Of a stretch of 45,061 bases of DNA, positions 1 to 8,703 are shown one piece after another. The first letter of the stretch is position 1. The number at the start of each line of letters is the position of its first letter. Origin of the DNA: Actinomycetales bacterium (GTDB lineage Bacteria > Actinomycetota > Actinomycetes > Mycobacteriales > Micromonosporaceae); assembly GCA_002919305.1 (NCBI GenBank), contig PKFB01000063.1, forward strand, positions 1 through 45,061. The letters run 5' to 3'. Made by a program: the position numbers and the translations under genes. Below the pieces are notes generated by a model. The model searched no databases. It saw only the letters and a list, made by a program, of their open reading frames with translations, and was not told where the DNA came from.

Positions 1-629
1 CGGGCCCCCCGCCACATCGGCCTGAGTTCCACTCCTTCGGCCACCACCACAGGGTCCTTCATCAGGTGGTACCCGTGCCGCTGGTACAGCGTCGCGGAGC
101 GAGGAGTGGTGGCCTCCAGGTACACGGGGAGACCGGCCGCATCCGCGGTCCGGTGGTGAGCCTGTAACAGGGCGCTGCCCACACCGGTGCCCTGGCGGTC
201 AGGCCGGACCCCGATGAGGAGCAGATAGTGGTGGGGCTCCTCGGTGGGATGGATCCGGTTCATGGTGGCGTAGAAGTGCCCCAGTCGGGCCCGTGCCTGC
301 ACGTCACCGGCCAAAGCAAGCTGGCGCTGCTTCTCATCAGGATCCTCGGTGGCCGCCGCGGCGGCCGATAACCACAGCGCGGCGCCCACGATGCTTCCGT
401 CGTGGTCACGGGCGGTGTAGATCAGGCCGTCGGTCTGCCCCTGCAGCAGGTATCGGGCGAATACGGCCTGCTGCCGGGGACGGCGGGACGTGGGCTCGGG
501 CCAGACCCAAACCGACACCGGATCCTCGTGAAAAGCCTCCGCCAGGACCGCGGCCACCTCAGACACCGCGGTTGAGTCGGCGTCGGTGGGCAGGATCGAA
601 ATCATGGGAGTAGGAGTAGGAATCCTCAT
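1..629 (-). CDS. GNAT-family N-acetyltransferase (3' end cut by window edge)
   Basis: Reading the minus strand from ATG at 629 gives about 209 codons that stay open to base 1. The protein resembles GNAT acetyltransferases, which move the acetyl group of acetyl-CoA to an amine. The acetyl-CoA-binding motif A is visible as GVRPDRQGTGVGSALLQA near residue 150 (R/Q-x-x-G-x-G/A pattern), followed by the typical YQRHGYHL stretch and a VELRPMWRG end, so only a few residues should be missing. Its ATG overlaps the TGA of the upstream permease (ATGA at 629-626), so the two are probably translated together. The substrate cannot be told from the sequence; a small amine or antibiotic-type substrate is possible. 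Confidence 0.85.
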   Translation of the reverse strand, partial: MRIPTPTPMISILPTDADSTAVSEVAAVLAEAFHEDPVSVWVWPEPTSRRPRQQAVFARYLLQGQTDGLIYTARDHDGSIVGAALWLSAAAAATEDPDEKQRQLALAGDVQARARLGHFYATMNRIHPTEEPHHYLLLIGVRPDRQGTGVGSALLQAHHRTADAAGLPVYLEATTPRSATLYQRHGYHLMKDPVVVAEGVELRPMWRGA

Positions 630-2224
630 AAGCCCACCTCTCGACTCGTCACCGCCGGTGTCGGCGCCTGAACCGGCATGGGGCCCAGCCGCGTCGCAAC
701 CGGTCCTAGCCCGATCACGTCGAACGCGTCCGGCCGGCGATGCCGCAGCCACAACCCCCACAGCACACCACCGATAACGCACATCCCGTAGGCGCCGGGG
801 AGTAGGGCGGGCCACTGCGCTTCGGGGGGAGCCCCCACCAACAGCTCGAAGTTGTCCACGATCAGGGCCGACACCACCGCCAGCGCCGCGCCAGCGGTGA
901 ACGGCGCGACGAGATGCCGCCACCGGCTGCTGTAGCCGTGACGCCAGAACCACAGACCGACCGCGAACGAGGTTGAGGCCATCAGCAGCACCACACCGGT
1001 CCCGCCCAAGACGGTGCCGGCGAAGAACAACTGCAGCAGCGGATCCCAACCCAGCAGGCTCCACACCACGACGGTGCTGACGGCCAGAGCCGTCTGGGTC
1101 AAAGAAGCGTTCCGCGGCGCCCCCGACCGATTGGTACGCCCCAACCCCACAGCGACGAGGGGGAGCGCGCGTTCCCGCCCGAGGGAAAACAGGTACCGGG
1201 CCACGGTGTTGTGGTAAGCCAGCGCGGCGGCGAACAGCGAGGTGATGAACAGGAGGTTGGCCAGGTCAGCGAACAGCGTCCCGAGATACACGGCGCCGAT
1301 ACCGATGAACAGTCCAGCGGGATCAGCCGCCGCGGCGTCGATGATGTTGTCGGGGCCGGTGTAGACGGTCAACGCCCAGGTGGAGCCGGCGTAGACGATG
1401 CCGGTGATCAGCAGCGCGAGGGTGACCGCGTGGCGTACCGTCCGCTCCCGGTCCCGAACCTCCTCGGCGAACACGGCGGCGGCCTCGCACCCCACAAAGC
1501 CCGTGATGCAGATCGCCAACGCGGCGCCGATCCCGGTGGCGACCAGGTGGCTGGGGTTGAGGGTGGTCAGGGACACCGTGCCGTCGGCGGGGTGAGTCAC
1601 GGCGAGGGCGTCGATGATGACGACCACCGTGGTCTCCGCGGTCAGCAGGACCGCCAGCACCCGACCGGAGAAATCGATACGGGCCACCCCCATGGCCCCG
1701 ATGACGCTTATGCCCAGCAACGCCAGGAGCCACCAGGCCACCTCGATGCCAAACCGGGTCTGCAACCACGAAGAGGTCACCGCACCCAGACCGGCGATCA
1801 GGCCGATCTGCAGAGCGTTGTAGGCCAGCAACGCCACCCCCGCGGCGGCCAGCCCGACGACCCGTCCCAGCGTTTCACCACCACCGGCCGCGTACCCGTG
1901 CCGGATGTAGGCGTAGAACGCTCCCGCGTTGGGAATCCGGGTGGCCATGTCCACCCACCCCACGGCGAATAGGGCCAGGAGCACGACCGAGGCCAGGTAG
2001 GTCACCGGCAGGCCCACCAAGCCGGTGACGGCGAATCCCGCGGTGGCGCCACCGGCGACCACCGTCAATGGCGCGGCGGCGCTGATGATCAAAAACACCA
2101 GTGACCACAGGCCCAGTCGGTTGGCGGCCAACGCCTGCCTGACCCCGCCGGGGTGAGGGATGTGACCGCTGTGAGCCACTCCACGCTCCTCCTCGTCACT
2201 CATGTCCAGATTTGGCGCCGACAA
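626..2224 (-). CDS. APC-superfamily amino acid permease
   Basis: A 532-residue integral membrane protein with about 12 to 14 hydrophobic segments. The first segment carries an AAPLTVVAGG stretch that matches the unwound TM1 substrate site of APC (amino acid-polyamine-organocation) transporters, and FVGCEAAAVFAEE near residue 245 matches TM6 of the family. It should import or exchange an amino acid across the cytoplasmic membrane; the substrate is unknown. The longest frame starts at TTG 2224, preceded by AGGTGG seven bases upstream; an ATG at 2203 lacks a good ribosome site. It lies 74 bases after the GPP34 gene and overlaps the GNAT gene by 4 bases, suggesting an operon of three. Confidence 0.88.
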   Translation of the reverse strand: MSAPNLDMSDEEERGVAHSGHIPHPGGVRQALAANRLGLWSLVFLIISAAAPLTVVAGGATAGFAVTGLVGLPVTYLASVVLLALFAVGWVDMATRIPNAGAFYAYIRHGYAAGGGETLGRVVGLAAAGVALLAYNALQIGLIAGLGAVTSSWLQTRFGIEVAWWLLALLGISVIGAMGVARIDFSGRVLAVLLTAETTVVVIIDALAVTHPADGTVSLTTLNPSHLVATGIGAALAICITGFVGCEAAAVFAEEVRDRERTVRHAVTLALLITGIVYAGSTWALTVYTGPDNIIDAAAADPAGLFIGIGAVYLGTLFADLANLLFITSLFAAALAYHNTVARYLFSLGRERALPLVAVGLGRTNRSGAPRNASLTQTALAVSTVVVWSLLGWDPLLQLFFAGTVLGGTGVVLLMASTSFAVGLWFWRHGYSSRWRHLVAPFTAGAALAVVSALIVDNFELLVGAPPEAQWPALLPGAYGMCVIGGVLWGLWLRHRRPDAFDVIGLGPVATRLGPMPVQAPTPAVTSREVGL

Positions 2225-2298
2225 GAGCGCCCCACCTGTCGGGGCGACGCCGGATCGTTGTCGTCACCGAGCCGGTATCACCACCGGACGCGCTCTTG

Positions 2299-3051
2299 TC
2301 AGCGACGATGAGCCATCACCGCCGCACCAACGGCGATCTCCACCTGCGCCAGCAGCACCCATATGGGTTCCGGCAGCAGATCACCGACGCTCTGCAGCAC
2401 CGCCCAGGCCTGCTCACACGAGACCGGGAAGGCCGCCCGACCGACCCAGTCGGCCAACCCGGTGGCGGCGCATAGACCGATCAGCACCGCGTCGGTCGGT
2501 TCTGTCACTTTTCCGTCACGAATGAGCCGGCAGATGCGGATCACACGCCACTGCGCGCCCGACATGTCCACCGGTCGGTACCGCACGCCCCGGCGCCGTT
2601 GCTGGACGCGTACCTGCCCCCGTTCGGCCAACCGCTCTCCGATCAGGCGGTAAGCCCGCTGCTGGTCGGCGTACCACTCCAACCAGACCCGGACCGGCAA
2701 CACCTCTGGCTCGTGGTGGATCTGATCCGCCACCACGGCGGCGACCCGGTTCGAGTCGTCTCGGTGGGCAAATCCGGTGGGGTGACCCGCCAGGCGTTGC
2801 CACGGCCACACTCCCGTCCCGCTGTCGATGGCCACCGCGCCGGCTAACACCGCCTCCGCCAGCAGCGCACCGGCCAACCCGAGCCCGGAGACCACCTTCG
2901 ACAGACGCGGACGTCCGGTTCGGTCACCGTGGCTGATGAATAACCAGTCATCGGCAAGCAGCACGGACGGCGCGGTGCGCGAAGCGAACAGCGTCTCTTC
3001 CCGGCCGCCGGGAGGTATCACCATCACCAGGCCCACCCCAGAAGTACGCAC
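2299..3051 (-). CDS. GPP34 (GOLPH3-like) family phosphoprotein
   Basis: A 250-residue protein whose N-terminal part (LLADDWLFISHGDRTGRP, then an Ala/Gly/Leu-rich helix) is the signature of the GPP34 family, the bacterial relatives of Golgi phosphoprotein 3. In eukaryotes the family binds phosphatidylinositol-4-phosphate; in actinobacteria it is common, often near regulators, and its role is not established. GTG 3051 has GGAGG five bases upstream; ATG 3024 is an alternative with a weaker GGGTGG. Length fits the bacterial family (about 210-250). It is the first gene of the leftward group and is divergent from the XRE regulator at 3351. Confidence 0.85.
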   Translation of the reverse strand: MRTSGVGLVMVIPPGGREETLFASRTAPSVLLADDWLFISHGDRTGRPRLSKVVSGLGLAGALLAEAVLAGAVAIDSGTGVWPWQRLAGHPTGFAHRDDSNRVAAVVADQIHHEPEVLPVRVWLEWYADQQRAYRLIGERLAERGQVRVQQRRRGVRYRPVDMSGAQWRVIRICRLIRDGKVTEPTDAVLIGLCAATGLADWVGRAAFPVSCEQAWAVLQSVGDLLPEPIWVLLAQVEIAVGAAVMAHRR

Positions 3052-3350
3052 GATGCCTCCGGGACGGACGCGGACGCCTTGTGGCGGTGCTGGACATAAC
3101 GGGACCTGTCACCAGGTCTACCCACGCTGCCTCCCCACGCGCGTCCACACCACCAACCGTAGCGATAAACTGCACAAATCAGGCAATCGTGCGTTCATGC
3201 CTGACTTCCACAGGAAGTAAACGCATAGTCAGCTAGCGATACCAGACCGCAAGCGTGGTCTCGTGTGGCCTTTCCAAGCGGCGTGTCGGTGATGACACAC
3301 CCACGGACCGCTACATTGTCCGTCACCCGGAGGAAGGAAGGCGGTAACTG
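3052..3350. promoter_or_regulatory. Divergent promoter region between GPP34 and XRE-TPR gene
   Basis: About 300 bases without a convincing ORF, less GC-rich than its flanks. The strong ribosome site for the rightward gene is GGAGGAAGGAAGG just before ATG 3351. I could not assign -35/-10 boxes with confidence. Confidence 0.4.
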
Positions 3351-4712
3351 ATGCCTCGTACCCGCCAGGGGCTTGAAGAGGTTTTCTCGCACCCCCTGAG
3401 CTACGTACGGCACCAGCACGGTTGGTCACTGCACCAATTGGTCACCCTGATCTCCCACGCGATGGGTGGGAAGCCCAGTACCCACCGGCAGAAGGCGTGG
3501 CGGTGGGAGAACCGAGGGGTGGTCCCGGAGGAACAGACGCAGCTGGCTCTCGCCCGCCTGCTGGGGGTTCCGCCGCACCAGGTCTACGCCCTGGGATGGC
3601 CCTACTGGCTCCCCATGGGGAAGCAGATCCCCACCGACAAACCGTGGACCGCTCAGGCGACGATGGCGCTCCTGCAGGACACCCGACACGCGCTCACGGA
3701 CCGCCGTGGCTTTCTCACGCTCGCTCCCGGTATCGCCGCCGCCCTCGCCGACCAATGGTTGACCGTCGACTCACCTCGTCTGGAGGCGGCTCGCCGCGGT
3801 GACCGGGTCACCACCGCAGTGATCGATGACCTCCACGGGCGTATCGCAGGGTTACGCCGTACCGATCAGACCCTCGGCGGTGGGGCGATACGCCACCTAG
3901 CCGACGCCGAGCTGCGATTAGTCACCGACCTGCTCGCCCACGGCAGCTACAGCACCCACACCGCCCGCCGGCTGTACCGGGTCGCCTCCGAGCTGGCGCA
4001 CCTGGCCGCGTGGGCCAGCTTCGACGCCGGATACCACGCCGCCGCCGAACGGTACTGGAACGCCGCCGTCCGCGCCGCCCATACCGCCGCAGACCAGGGC
4101 CTGGGCGCCAACGCCCTCAAAGCCCTCAGCCTGCAACGCCTCGACGCCGGCCGCCCTCGGGAGGCCCTCGCCATCGCGCGGGCCGCCGTCGAAGGCGCCC
4201 CCGACGCCTCTCCCCGGGTACGCGCGATGCTGCTCGTCCGGCAAGCCCGCGCCCACGCGGCCCTGCGGGACGCCGTCTCCTGTGAACACCTGCTCAGCCA
4301 GGCGGAGACGGCCATGGCGCGCGCCGATGATCATCCCGACCCGGATCCGTCATGGGCGGCCTACTTCGACACCGCCGAGTACGCCGCTCAGGTAGCGGCC
4401 TGCTACCGCGACCTGGGTCGGCCCCGCCACACCGACCGGTGGCTGCGGACCTCCCTGCAAACCCAGCCCGATCAACGCTCCCGGGACCGCGCCACCTACT
4501 TGATCTGGTACGCCGAAACGATTCTTGATATCGATGCGGACGGTGCCGTCCAATACGCCTGCCAACTCGCTTCGCGCGCTGTAGGTGATATCGCCGTCGC
4601 CCACTCGGCCCGCAACACCGCTCGACTCCTGGCTCTCCACCGGCGGCTACGCCGCTACCGCGTCCCCGAGGTGGAGGCTCTCAACACCCAAGTCCATGAG
4701 CTAATCGCGTAA
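3351..4712 (+). CDS. XRE-family regulator with C-terminal TPR-like repeats
   Basis: A 453-residue protein. The N-terminal ~85 residues look like a Cro/C1-type helix-turn-helix (LSYVRHQHGWSLHQLVTLIS, then KAWRWENRG and LARLLGVPPHQVYALGW). The remainder is alpha-helical and Ala/Arg-rich with repeated pairs such as ALSLQRLDAGRPREALAIARA and LLVRQARAHAALRD, typical of TPR helices. Such proteins are abundant in actinomycetes and are thought to regulate development or secondary metabolism; the inducing partner is unknown. ATG 3351 follows a long GGAGGAAGGAAGG purine tract. At least two leucines use TTA (3852, 3918), the codon read by the bldA tRNA. It precedes the small-ORF/glycosyltransferase chain in the same direction and may control it. 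Confidence 0.8.
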   Translation: MPRTRQGLEEVFSHPLSYVRHQHGWSLHQLVTLISHAMGGKPSTHRQKAWRWENRGVVPEEQTQLALARLLGVPPHQVYALGWPYWLPMGKQIPTDKPWTAQATMALLQDTRHALTDRRGFLTLAPGIAAALADQWLTVDSPRLEAARRGDRVTTAVIDDLHGRIAGLRRTDQTLGGGAIRHLADAELRLVTDLLAHGSYSTHTARRLYRVASELAHLAAWASFDAGYHAAAERYWNAAVRAAHTAADQGLGANALKALSLQRLDAGRPREALAIARAAVEGAPDASPRVRAMLLVRQARAHAALRDAVSCEHLLSQAETAMARADDHPDPDPSWAAYFDTAEYAAQVAACYRDLGRPRHTDRWLRTSLQTQPDQRSRDRATYLIWYAETILDIDADGAVQYACQLASRAVGDIAVAHSARNTARLLALHRRLRRYRVPEVEALNTQVHELIA

Positions 4713-4983
4713 CTTAACGGTCACTATGGGTGTTGGCGTCGCCGTTTCGGATGGCTAAGATCTCCCTCTGGCCACTCCAGAAAACTTTACACCCCTATTC
4801 AAAGTCGACGATGAAATCCATTACTATCGATGATTTATACGCAATCCTTTTCATAGTTTCCGAATAAACAGAGAATAGACAATCATCATCGACAGTGGCC
4901 TAAACCACAGAGAAAACTTCCTTGACGGACTACACTGTAAGCGGCCGACGTGTATGTCGATCGCCCTGGAAGCCAGGTGAGCT
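4713..4983 (+). other. AT-rich leader between XRE gene and the small-ORF/GT4 chain
   Basis: About 270 bases without a gene. Much of 4780-4920 is far richer in A+T than the rest of the window (runs such as GAAAACTTTACACCCC and TGATTTATACGCAATCC). It most likely holds the promoter of the downstream chain; a TTGACG at 4922 is a possible -35 box but no matching -10 is clear. High A+T here also fits foreign origin or silencing by an Lsr2-type protein. Confidence 0.4.
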
Positions 4984-5043
4984 ATGCGAAGCCATCCAGT
5001 TCATGCTGCGCGACGGGCGCGCCTGAAACACGGACATGAGTGA
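4984..5043 (+). CDS. Possible 19-aa leader peptide ORF
   Basis: ATG 4984 has AGGTGA six bases upstream and opens a basic 19-residue peptide (MRSHPVHAARRARLKHGHE). Its TGA at 5041-5043 overlaps the GTG start of the next small ORF (GTGA). The only support is the ribosome site and the overlap; no homologue is known to me. It could be a coupling or attenuation leader, or chance. Confidence 0.25.
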   Translation: MRSHPVHAARRARLKHGHE

Positions 5044-5225
5044 ACCATGATGGACAGACAACGGGTTCACTGACACTGCTTATTCGGGACCCGCTCCCCA
5101 TAGGCCGTGGAACCAGGCCTTTCTGCTCCATGTGCACCGGGGAGCTGTTACTCCCGTTAACCGAGGGCGGACTCGCGGAGCATGACGGGTTAGCGCCAGA
5201 TGAATCAGGGAGGAAACTCTCATGA
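5040..5225 (+). CDS. Small protein (61 aa), coupled to glycosyltransferase
   Basis: GTG 5040 to TGA 5225 encodes a 61-residue protein I do not recognise. It has one closely spaced cysteine pair (PFCSMCTGE near residues 28-36) and an acidic, Gly-rich C-terminal half. Three of its leucines are TTA codons (5148, 5157, 5190), very dense for a GC-rich actinobacterium. The stop overlaps the start of the glycosyltransferase (ATGA 5222-5225), so translation is probably coupled. A GGAGG at 5210-5214 inside the ORF serves the next gene. It could be a small partner or substrate of the glycosyltransferase, a regulatory ORF or chance coding; coupling and start overlap argue for reality. Confidence 0.45.
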   Translation: MNHDGQTTGSLTLLIRDPLPIGRGTRPFCSMCTGELLLPLTEGGLAEHDGLAPDESGRKLS

Positions 5226-6493
5226 TATCTTTTGTCTGGTCCGCGAAACAACCGTTCTTGGCGGGCCGCGGTGGCTCGGAGAACTATACCGCCGGCCATA
5301 TAAGGGAGCTACGCCGTCGGGGGATACACGCGCGCGTACTCACCTTAGGTTTCGGCGAGAATGACGGGCGGTCAGATTTCCCTGACATCGAGTTCAAGGC
5401 GCTTGACTCGGTCACAGAACTGAGCAACTTGGACGATACGTTAGTTTTCGTAACATATCCCCTCAAGGTTCCCACTAAAAAACAATCATATGCGATTCTG
5501 CACTGCCCCATGCAACGGTTGGATCCGCCTTTGGATCCCGAAGCGGTCCCCGGCAAGCGTTTGATCACACCGAGCCGGTTCGCGGCGCGGTTATGGGGGG
5601 ACGCCCTTCAGATTCCCCACGGCGACATCGCCGTGGTCCACCCGTTCGCTGAGGCCTGCTTCTCCCAGGTCACGCGCCCAACCCGGGCCCCGGGCGAGCG
5701 GCCTCGGATCCTGTTCGCTGGCCGGCTGGTCCCCGACAAAGGCGTGTACACCCTGCTCGCCGCCCTCCACATGGACAGCCTCAAGGGAATCGGCTTCGAC
5801 CTGACCGCCACCGACGCCGCCAGCGACACCGCAGACGGCCAGATCATCAAAAAGCTCCTGGAAGCGCATCCCCGGGTGGACCTGATCCCCGCCCGCAAGA
5901 CCCCAGAGCAGATGGCCCAGCTGATGGCCGAACACGACGTCGTGGTGATGCCCACGACCAACCTCTTCTGGCAGGAGATCTTCGGCATCGTATCCGTGGA
6001 GGCCCAGCACGCCGGATGCCGCGTGGTGGCCTCTCACAGCGGCGGCCTGCCCGAGACCGACTGCGGCGGGGCGATCTTCGTCAAGCCCGACGACCCCGTG
6101 GCCCTGGCCGACGGGATCGCTCAGGCCATCCTGATGGGACCGCTCACCGAGACAGAGCGGATGTACGCCAGCACCAAGTTCACCGTTCAGGCCTCGGTCT
6201 CCTCCCTGCTGGAGGTCCTGGAGGCCGGACAGCGGGAGTACGCGCCTTTACCGTCTTTGGGCGAACAGAGCGAGCGGATCCGCGAGCAGTGGGACGCCGC
6301 TATGACCACCGCTATCGGCGGCGCCACCCCAGTGGGAAACGGCACCGGCCCGATGGAAGTACGCATTACCGCACCCATTCCCCGTGCCGCTTCCCGGAAA
6401 GTCCGCTCTCGTGGCGCACGCCGCCCCGAGAAACTGACCAGAACCGTCCCTCACCCCCCGGCACCCCGTACCGGACTGCCGGCCTCAGATTGA
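5222..6493 (+). CDS. GT4-family glycosyltransferase
   Basis: A 423-residue GT-B fold enzyme of family GT4, which transfers sugar from a nucleotide donor. The N-terminal domain has the GRGGSENY glycine loop near residue 18. The C-terminal domain shows ILFAGRLVPDKGVYTLLAAL (about 160-180), a variable middle and the donor site EIFGIVSVEAQHAGCRVVAS with the E-x7-E pair, then GGLPE. It ends with an extra basic Pro/Arg tail of ~60 residues. ATG 5222 has GGAGGAAACTC upstream. The first ~130 codons are less GC-rich than the remainder and there are four TTA codons (5345, 5441, 5591, 6248), suggesting developmental control by the bldA tRNA or mosaic origin. Acceptor unknown; teichoic acid, a natural product or the upstream small protein are all possible. 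Confidence 0.85.
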   Translation: MISFVWSAKQPFLAGRGGSENYTAGHIRELRRRGIHARVLTLGFGENDGRSDFPDIEFKALDSVTELSNLDDTLVFVTYPLKVPTKKQSYAILHCPMQRLDPPLDPEAVPGKRLITPSRFAARLWGDALQIPHGDIAVVHPFAEACFSQVTRPTRAPGERPRILFAGRLVPDKGVYTLLAALHMDSLKGIGFDLTATDAASDTADGQIIKKLLEAHPRVDLIPARKTPEQMAQLMAEHDVVVMPTTNLFWQEIFGIVSVEAQHAGCRVVASHSGGLPETDCGGAIFVKPDDPVALADGIAQAILMGPLTETERMYASTKFTVQASVSSLLEVLEAGQREYAPLPSLGEQSERIREQWDAAMTTAIGGATPVGNGTGPMEVRITAPIPRAASRKVRSRGARRPEKLTRTVPHPPAPRTGLPASD

Positions 6494-6553
6494 GCTGCCG
6501 CGTCCAGCCCGACTACAGACAAACTAACCATTTCCATCAGTTAAGCCCGGAAT

Positions 6554-6580
6554 AACCGCCTCCGTTAACAGGAGGCGGTT
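6554..6580 (+). terminator. Rho-independent-like terminator after GT4 gene
   Basis: A perfect 10-bp stem AACCGCCTCC / GGAGGCGGTT with a 7-base loop is followed by TTG, 60 bases after the glycosyltransferase stop. Confidence 0.75.
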
Positions 6581-6617
6581 TTGAGCCGGTGACCACTTCC
6601 GTGCGTCCCGGGCAGTC

Positions 6618-6675
6618 TTGAGATCTTGGTGGGTAACCGTCGTGAAGAAGTGACGGACACTCACCAAGATCTCAA
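6618..6675. repeat. 14-bp perfect inverted repeat with nested stem
   Basis: TTGAGATCTTGGTG at 6618-6631 is exactly complementary to CACCAAGATCTCAA at 6662-6675. Inside lies a second 5-bp stem, CCGTC (6637) with GACGG (6652). It sits beyond the GT4 terminator and outside any convincing gene. It may be a terminator-like structure, a small RNA or the trace of a miniature mobile element. Confidence 0.6.
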
Positions 6676-7179
6676 CGGACGAGTGAGCCGTCGAACGGCA
6701 CCCCATCACGATTCGACGGAATCGCCACGAAAGCCGGTGAACACGGCACCGGCATACGAGCCGCCCCGGCGCACCTCGGGAAGCCCACGCCATTACGGAA
6801 ACGACCCCGCGTACCCAGACCACTGAGCGAGGCATCGCCGCGAACGGCAATGTTGTCGACATCACAGACAGGGATTCCCAAGGTCGACGCCACCCACCCT
6901 TGATCACTTTTTCTCACGTTATTGACCACGCGCCCACCTATGCCCTTGGATGGTCGTCAGTCGCGCGTAGATCGACCGGCACACAGCCGGAGCCGCAACA
7001 CCTCAATAGGCACCCCTTACCCAGCCCAGAGGCGACGATCACCACACCGCCACCCCCACCGAGACGATTCATGAAAATCTTCTGATTAGCGATTTCTGCA
7101 CCCTATTGCACGTAATGAATACCCCTTTTCCAAAAAGGAATAAAGTACTGAGTGTTAATCAATACCCAGCTGCCGCCTC
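6676..7179. other. Gene-poor intergenic stretch
   Basis: About 500 bases between the GT4 gene and the end of the opposing diiron-enzyme gene. Short frames on both strands lack family features. The stretch 7075-7160 is AT-rich (CTATTGCACGTAATGAATACC and neighbours) and includes the 3' flank of the leftward gene. I see no gene here. Confidence 0.4.
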
Positions 7180-8100
7180 TTAGACCGTCTCCGCCACACG
7201 GAAGCTTTCCAGGAACGCGTCATTGACCCGCGCCCGCCATATCGCGCCCCGCACGATCCGGTCCCCCCATTCCGGTTTCTCTTCCAGGACCGGCCGTACC
7301 GCCTCCTCCAGCCAGCCGATCCCGTGACGCGGGTCGGTCTGGGCGTGCTCGACATAGAAGGGGTACGCGTCGGCAGGCGCACCACACCGGTCGAAGCCCT
7401 GCACCACCAGCTGGCACCGCGGCCCGGCCTGCAATTCGATCAGCCCTAACGCCCCCAACATCTCCGGCTGGAGCCACCGGTTCGTCGCGAGCAGCCCGCC
7501 AAGCGCGTTGCGTTCCAGCACCACCGTCGGCTGCTCCCGCACCGACCGCTCCTCCATCCCGACAGCCCGGGCAAACGTCTGGTGCAGCACGGTATGTACC
7601 CGTTCCCACTCACCGTTGCCCATCTCATCCCAGTAGTTGCGGGCCAGCTCAAGCTTCGCCACCCCGGGGATACCCACCTGACACAACGCCACAAGATCGT
7701 CGAAGCCGCCGTCGGGCCCGCCTTCCAGCGTCAGGAACTCCACCAGCTCCGGCCAGGTCGCGGTCTGCGCCACCCACCTGTACACCCACGGCGACCGGTC
7801 CCGCGCCGCGAGCTTGCGTAACGCCTCCACCGTGTCCTCGGGGAGCGTGGCCCGGACCGCTGCGATGTCCTCATCGAGCTCGGCCAGCCACTCATCCTCC
7901 AGGCGCATCTTGACGTCCGCGATCCGAGGGTGATGCTGCAGACGCCCACTGGCCGGCGGTAACGACACCGCGTCCACGTGCAGGCGGTAGATCTCGTGCA
8001 GAGTCAGGAAGCGATCCCGCCGGCCGATGGCCGTCCCTCGCTCAGGCACAAGATTGCCGTCGCCGGCCCGAATCGCCTCGGCCACATGTTCATACAGCAT
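7180..8100 (-). CDS. Heme-oxygenase-like diiron oxidase (iron-containing redox enzyme family)
   Basis: ATG 8100 with GGGAGG upstream gives 306 residues; an extension upstream in the frame has no ribosome site. The second half carries the hallmarks of the heme-oxygenase-like diiron oxidase/oxygenase superfamily (Pfam Haem_oxygenas_2): a Glu in LTLEGG (E126), the helix AKLELARNYWDEMGNGE (about 148-164), and FYVEHAQTDPRHG with the H-x3-D-x2-H ligand set (H252, D256, H259). Relatives include UndA, SznF and BesC, which use a diiron centre and O2 for C-C cleavage, N-oxygenation or desaturation; the substrate here is not predictable. It faces the GT4 chain tail-to-tail. Such enzymes often belong to small natural-product loci, but no other tailoring gene adjoins it. 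Confidence 0.75.
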   Translation of the reverse strand: MLYEHVAEAIRAGDGNLVPERGTAIGRRDRFLTLHEIYRLHVDAVSLPPASGRLQHHPRIADVKMRLEDEWLAELDEDIAAVRATLPEDTVEALRKLAARDRSPWVYRWVAQTATWPELVEFLTLEGGPDGGFDDLVALCQVGIPGVAKLELARNYWDEMGNGEWERVHTVLHQTFARAVGMEERSVREQPTVVLERNALGGLLATNRWLQPEMLGALGLIELQAGPRCQLVVQGFDRCGAPADAYPFYVEHAQTDPRHGIGWLEEAVRPVLEEKPEWGDRIVRGAIWRARVNDAFLESFRVAETV

Positions 8101-8382
8101 GATCGCCCTCCCAGGGTCGTGGTCATCCCGCCCACCTACCCTCGCTGGGCCGCGTAAACATCCCGGCGCCACGCAACCCGAGCACGACCGCACTTCCCGT
8201 CGCTTCAACAGCCGCCAGCACAGCCAGCGACAATGCGTCACGCCTCTGGTCCCGGCTCTGTGTGTGTTCGGGCTCCACTGCCCACAAACGGCGGCATCGC
8301 CCTCACCCCGTTAACACCGCCGTCCAGGACCCTCCGCATTCCCCGGCCAACACGCTGCCTCATCAAGACTCCCCATCAGAGG

Positions 8383-8553
8383 TCACCAGGCCAGCAGGGC
8401 GACCCCAACACCGAAGATCAAGAAGTGCTCCCACCACGACGGCTACCCTCAAAAAGCCCATCTCCACGCCGTAGCCTGGCGCTTCACAGCACCTACCAAC
8501 AGGTAAGTCACCGCCAACGACAGCCGCTCTGCCCAAGCGTCCACATCGGACAT
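8383..8553 (-). pseudogene. Possible decayed small membrane protein
   Basis: ATG 8553 with GAGG about ten bases upstream opens SDVDAWAERLSLAVTYLLVG..., 34 residues ending at TGA 8449. Adjacent frames continue as hydrophobic FLRVAVVVGALL and then LIFGVGVALLAW before TGA 8383. Read together with two frameshifts they would form a small protein with a membrane segment. This is pattern reading only; it upstream-flanks the diiron enzyme on the same strand. Confidence 0.25.
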
Positions 8554-8703
8554 AACCAACACCTCACCAGGAAGCCAGCCATGGCCCACCTGAGCAAACA
8601 ATCGGTGCCACAGGGCGACAGCGGAGTGTCAGCCCGCGAGGAACTGACCACTCATCCGCTCTTTCTGTTTCCTTAGTCGAAGGACCAGCCATCATCCTCG
8701 CGG

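Noticed and set aside
1211-1972. Plus-strand frame of 253 codons antisense to the permease
   Set aside because: Gly/Asp/Arg-rich composition typical of antisense to membrane genes.
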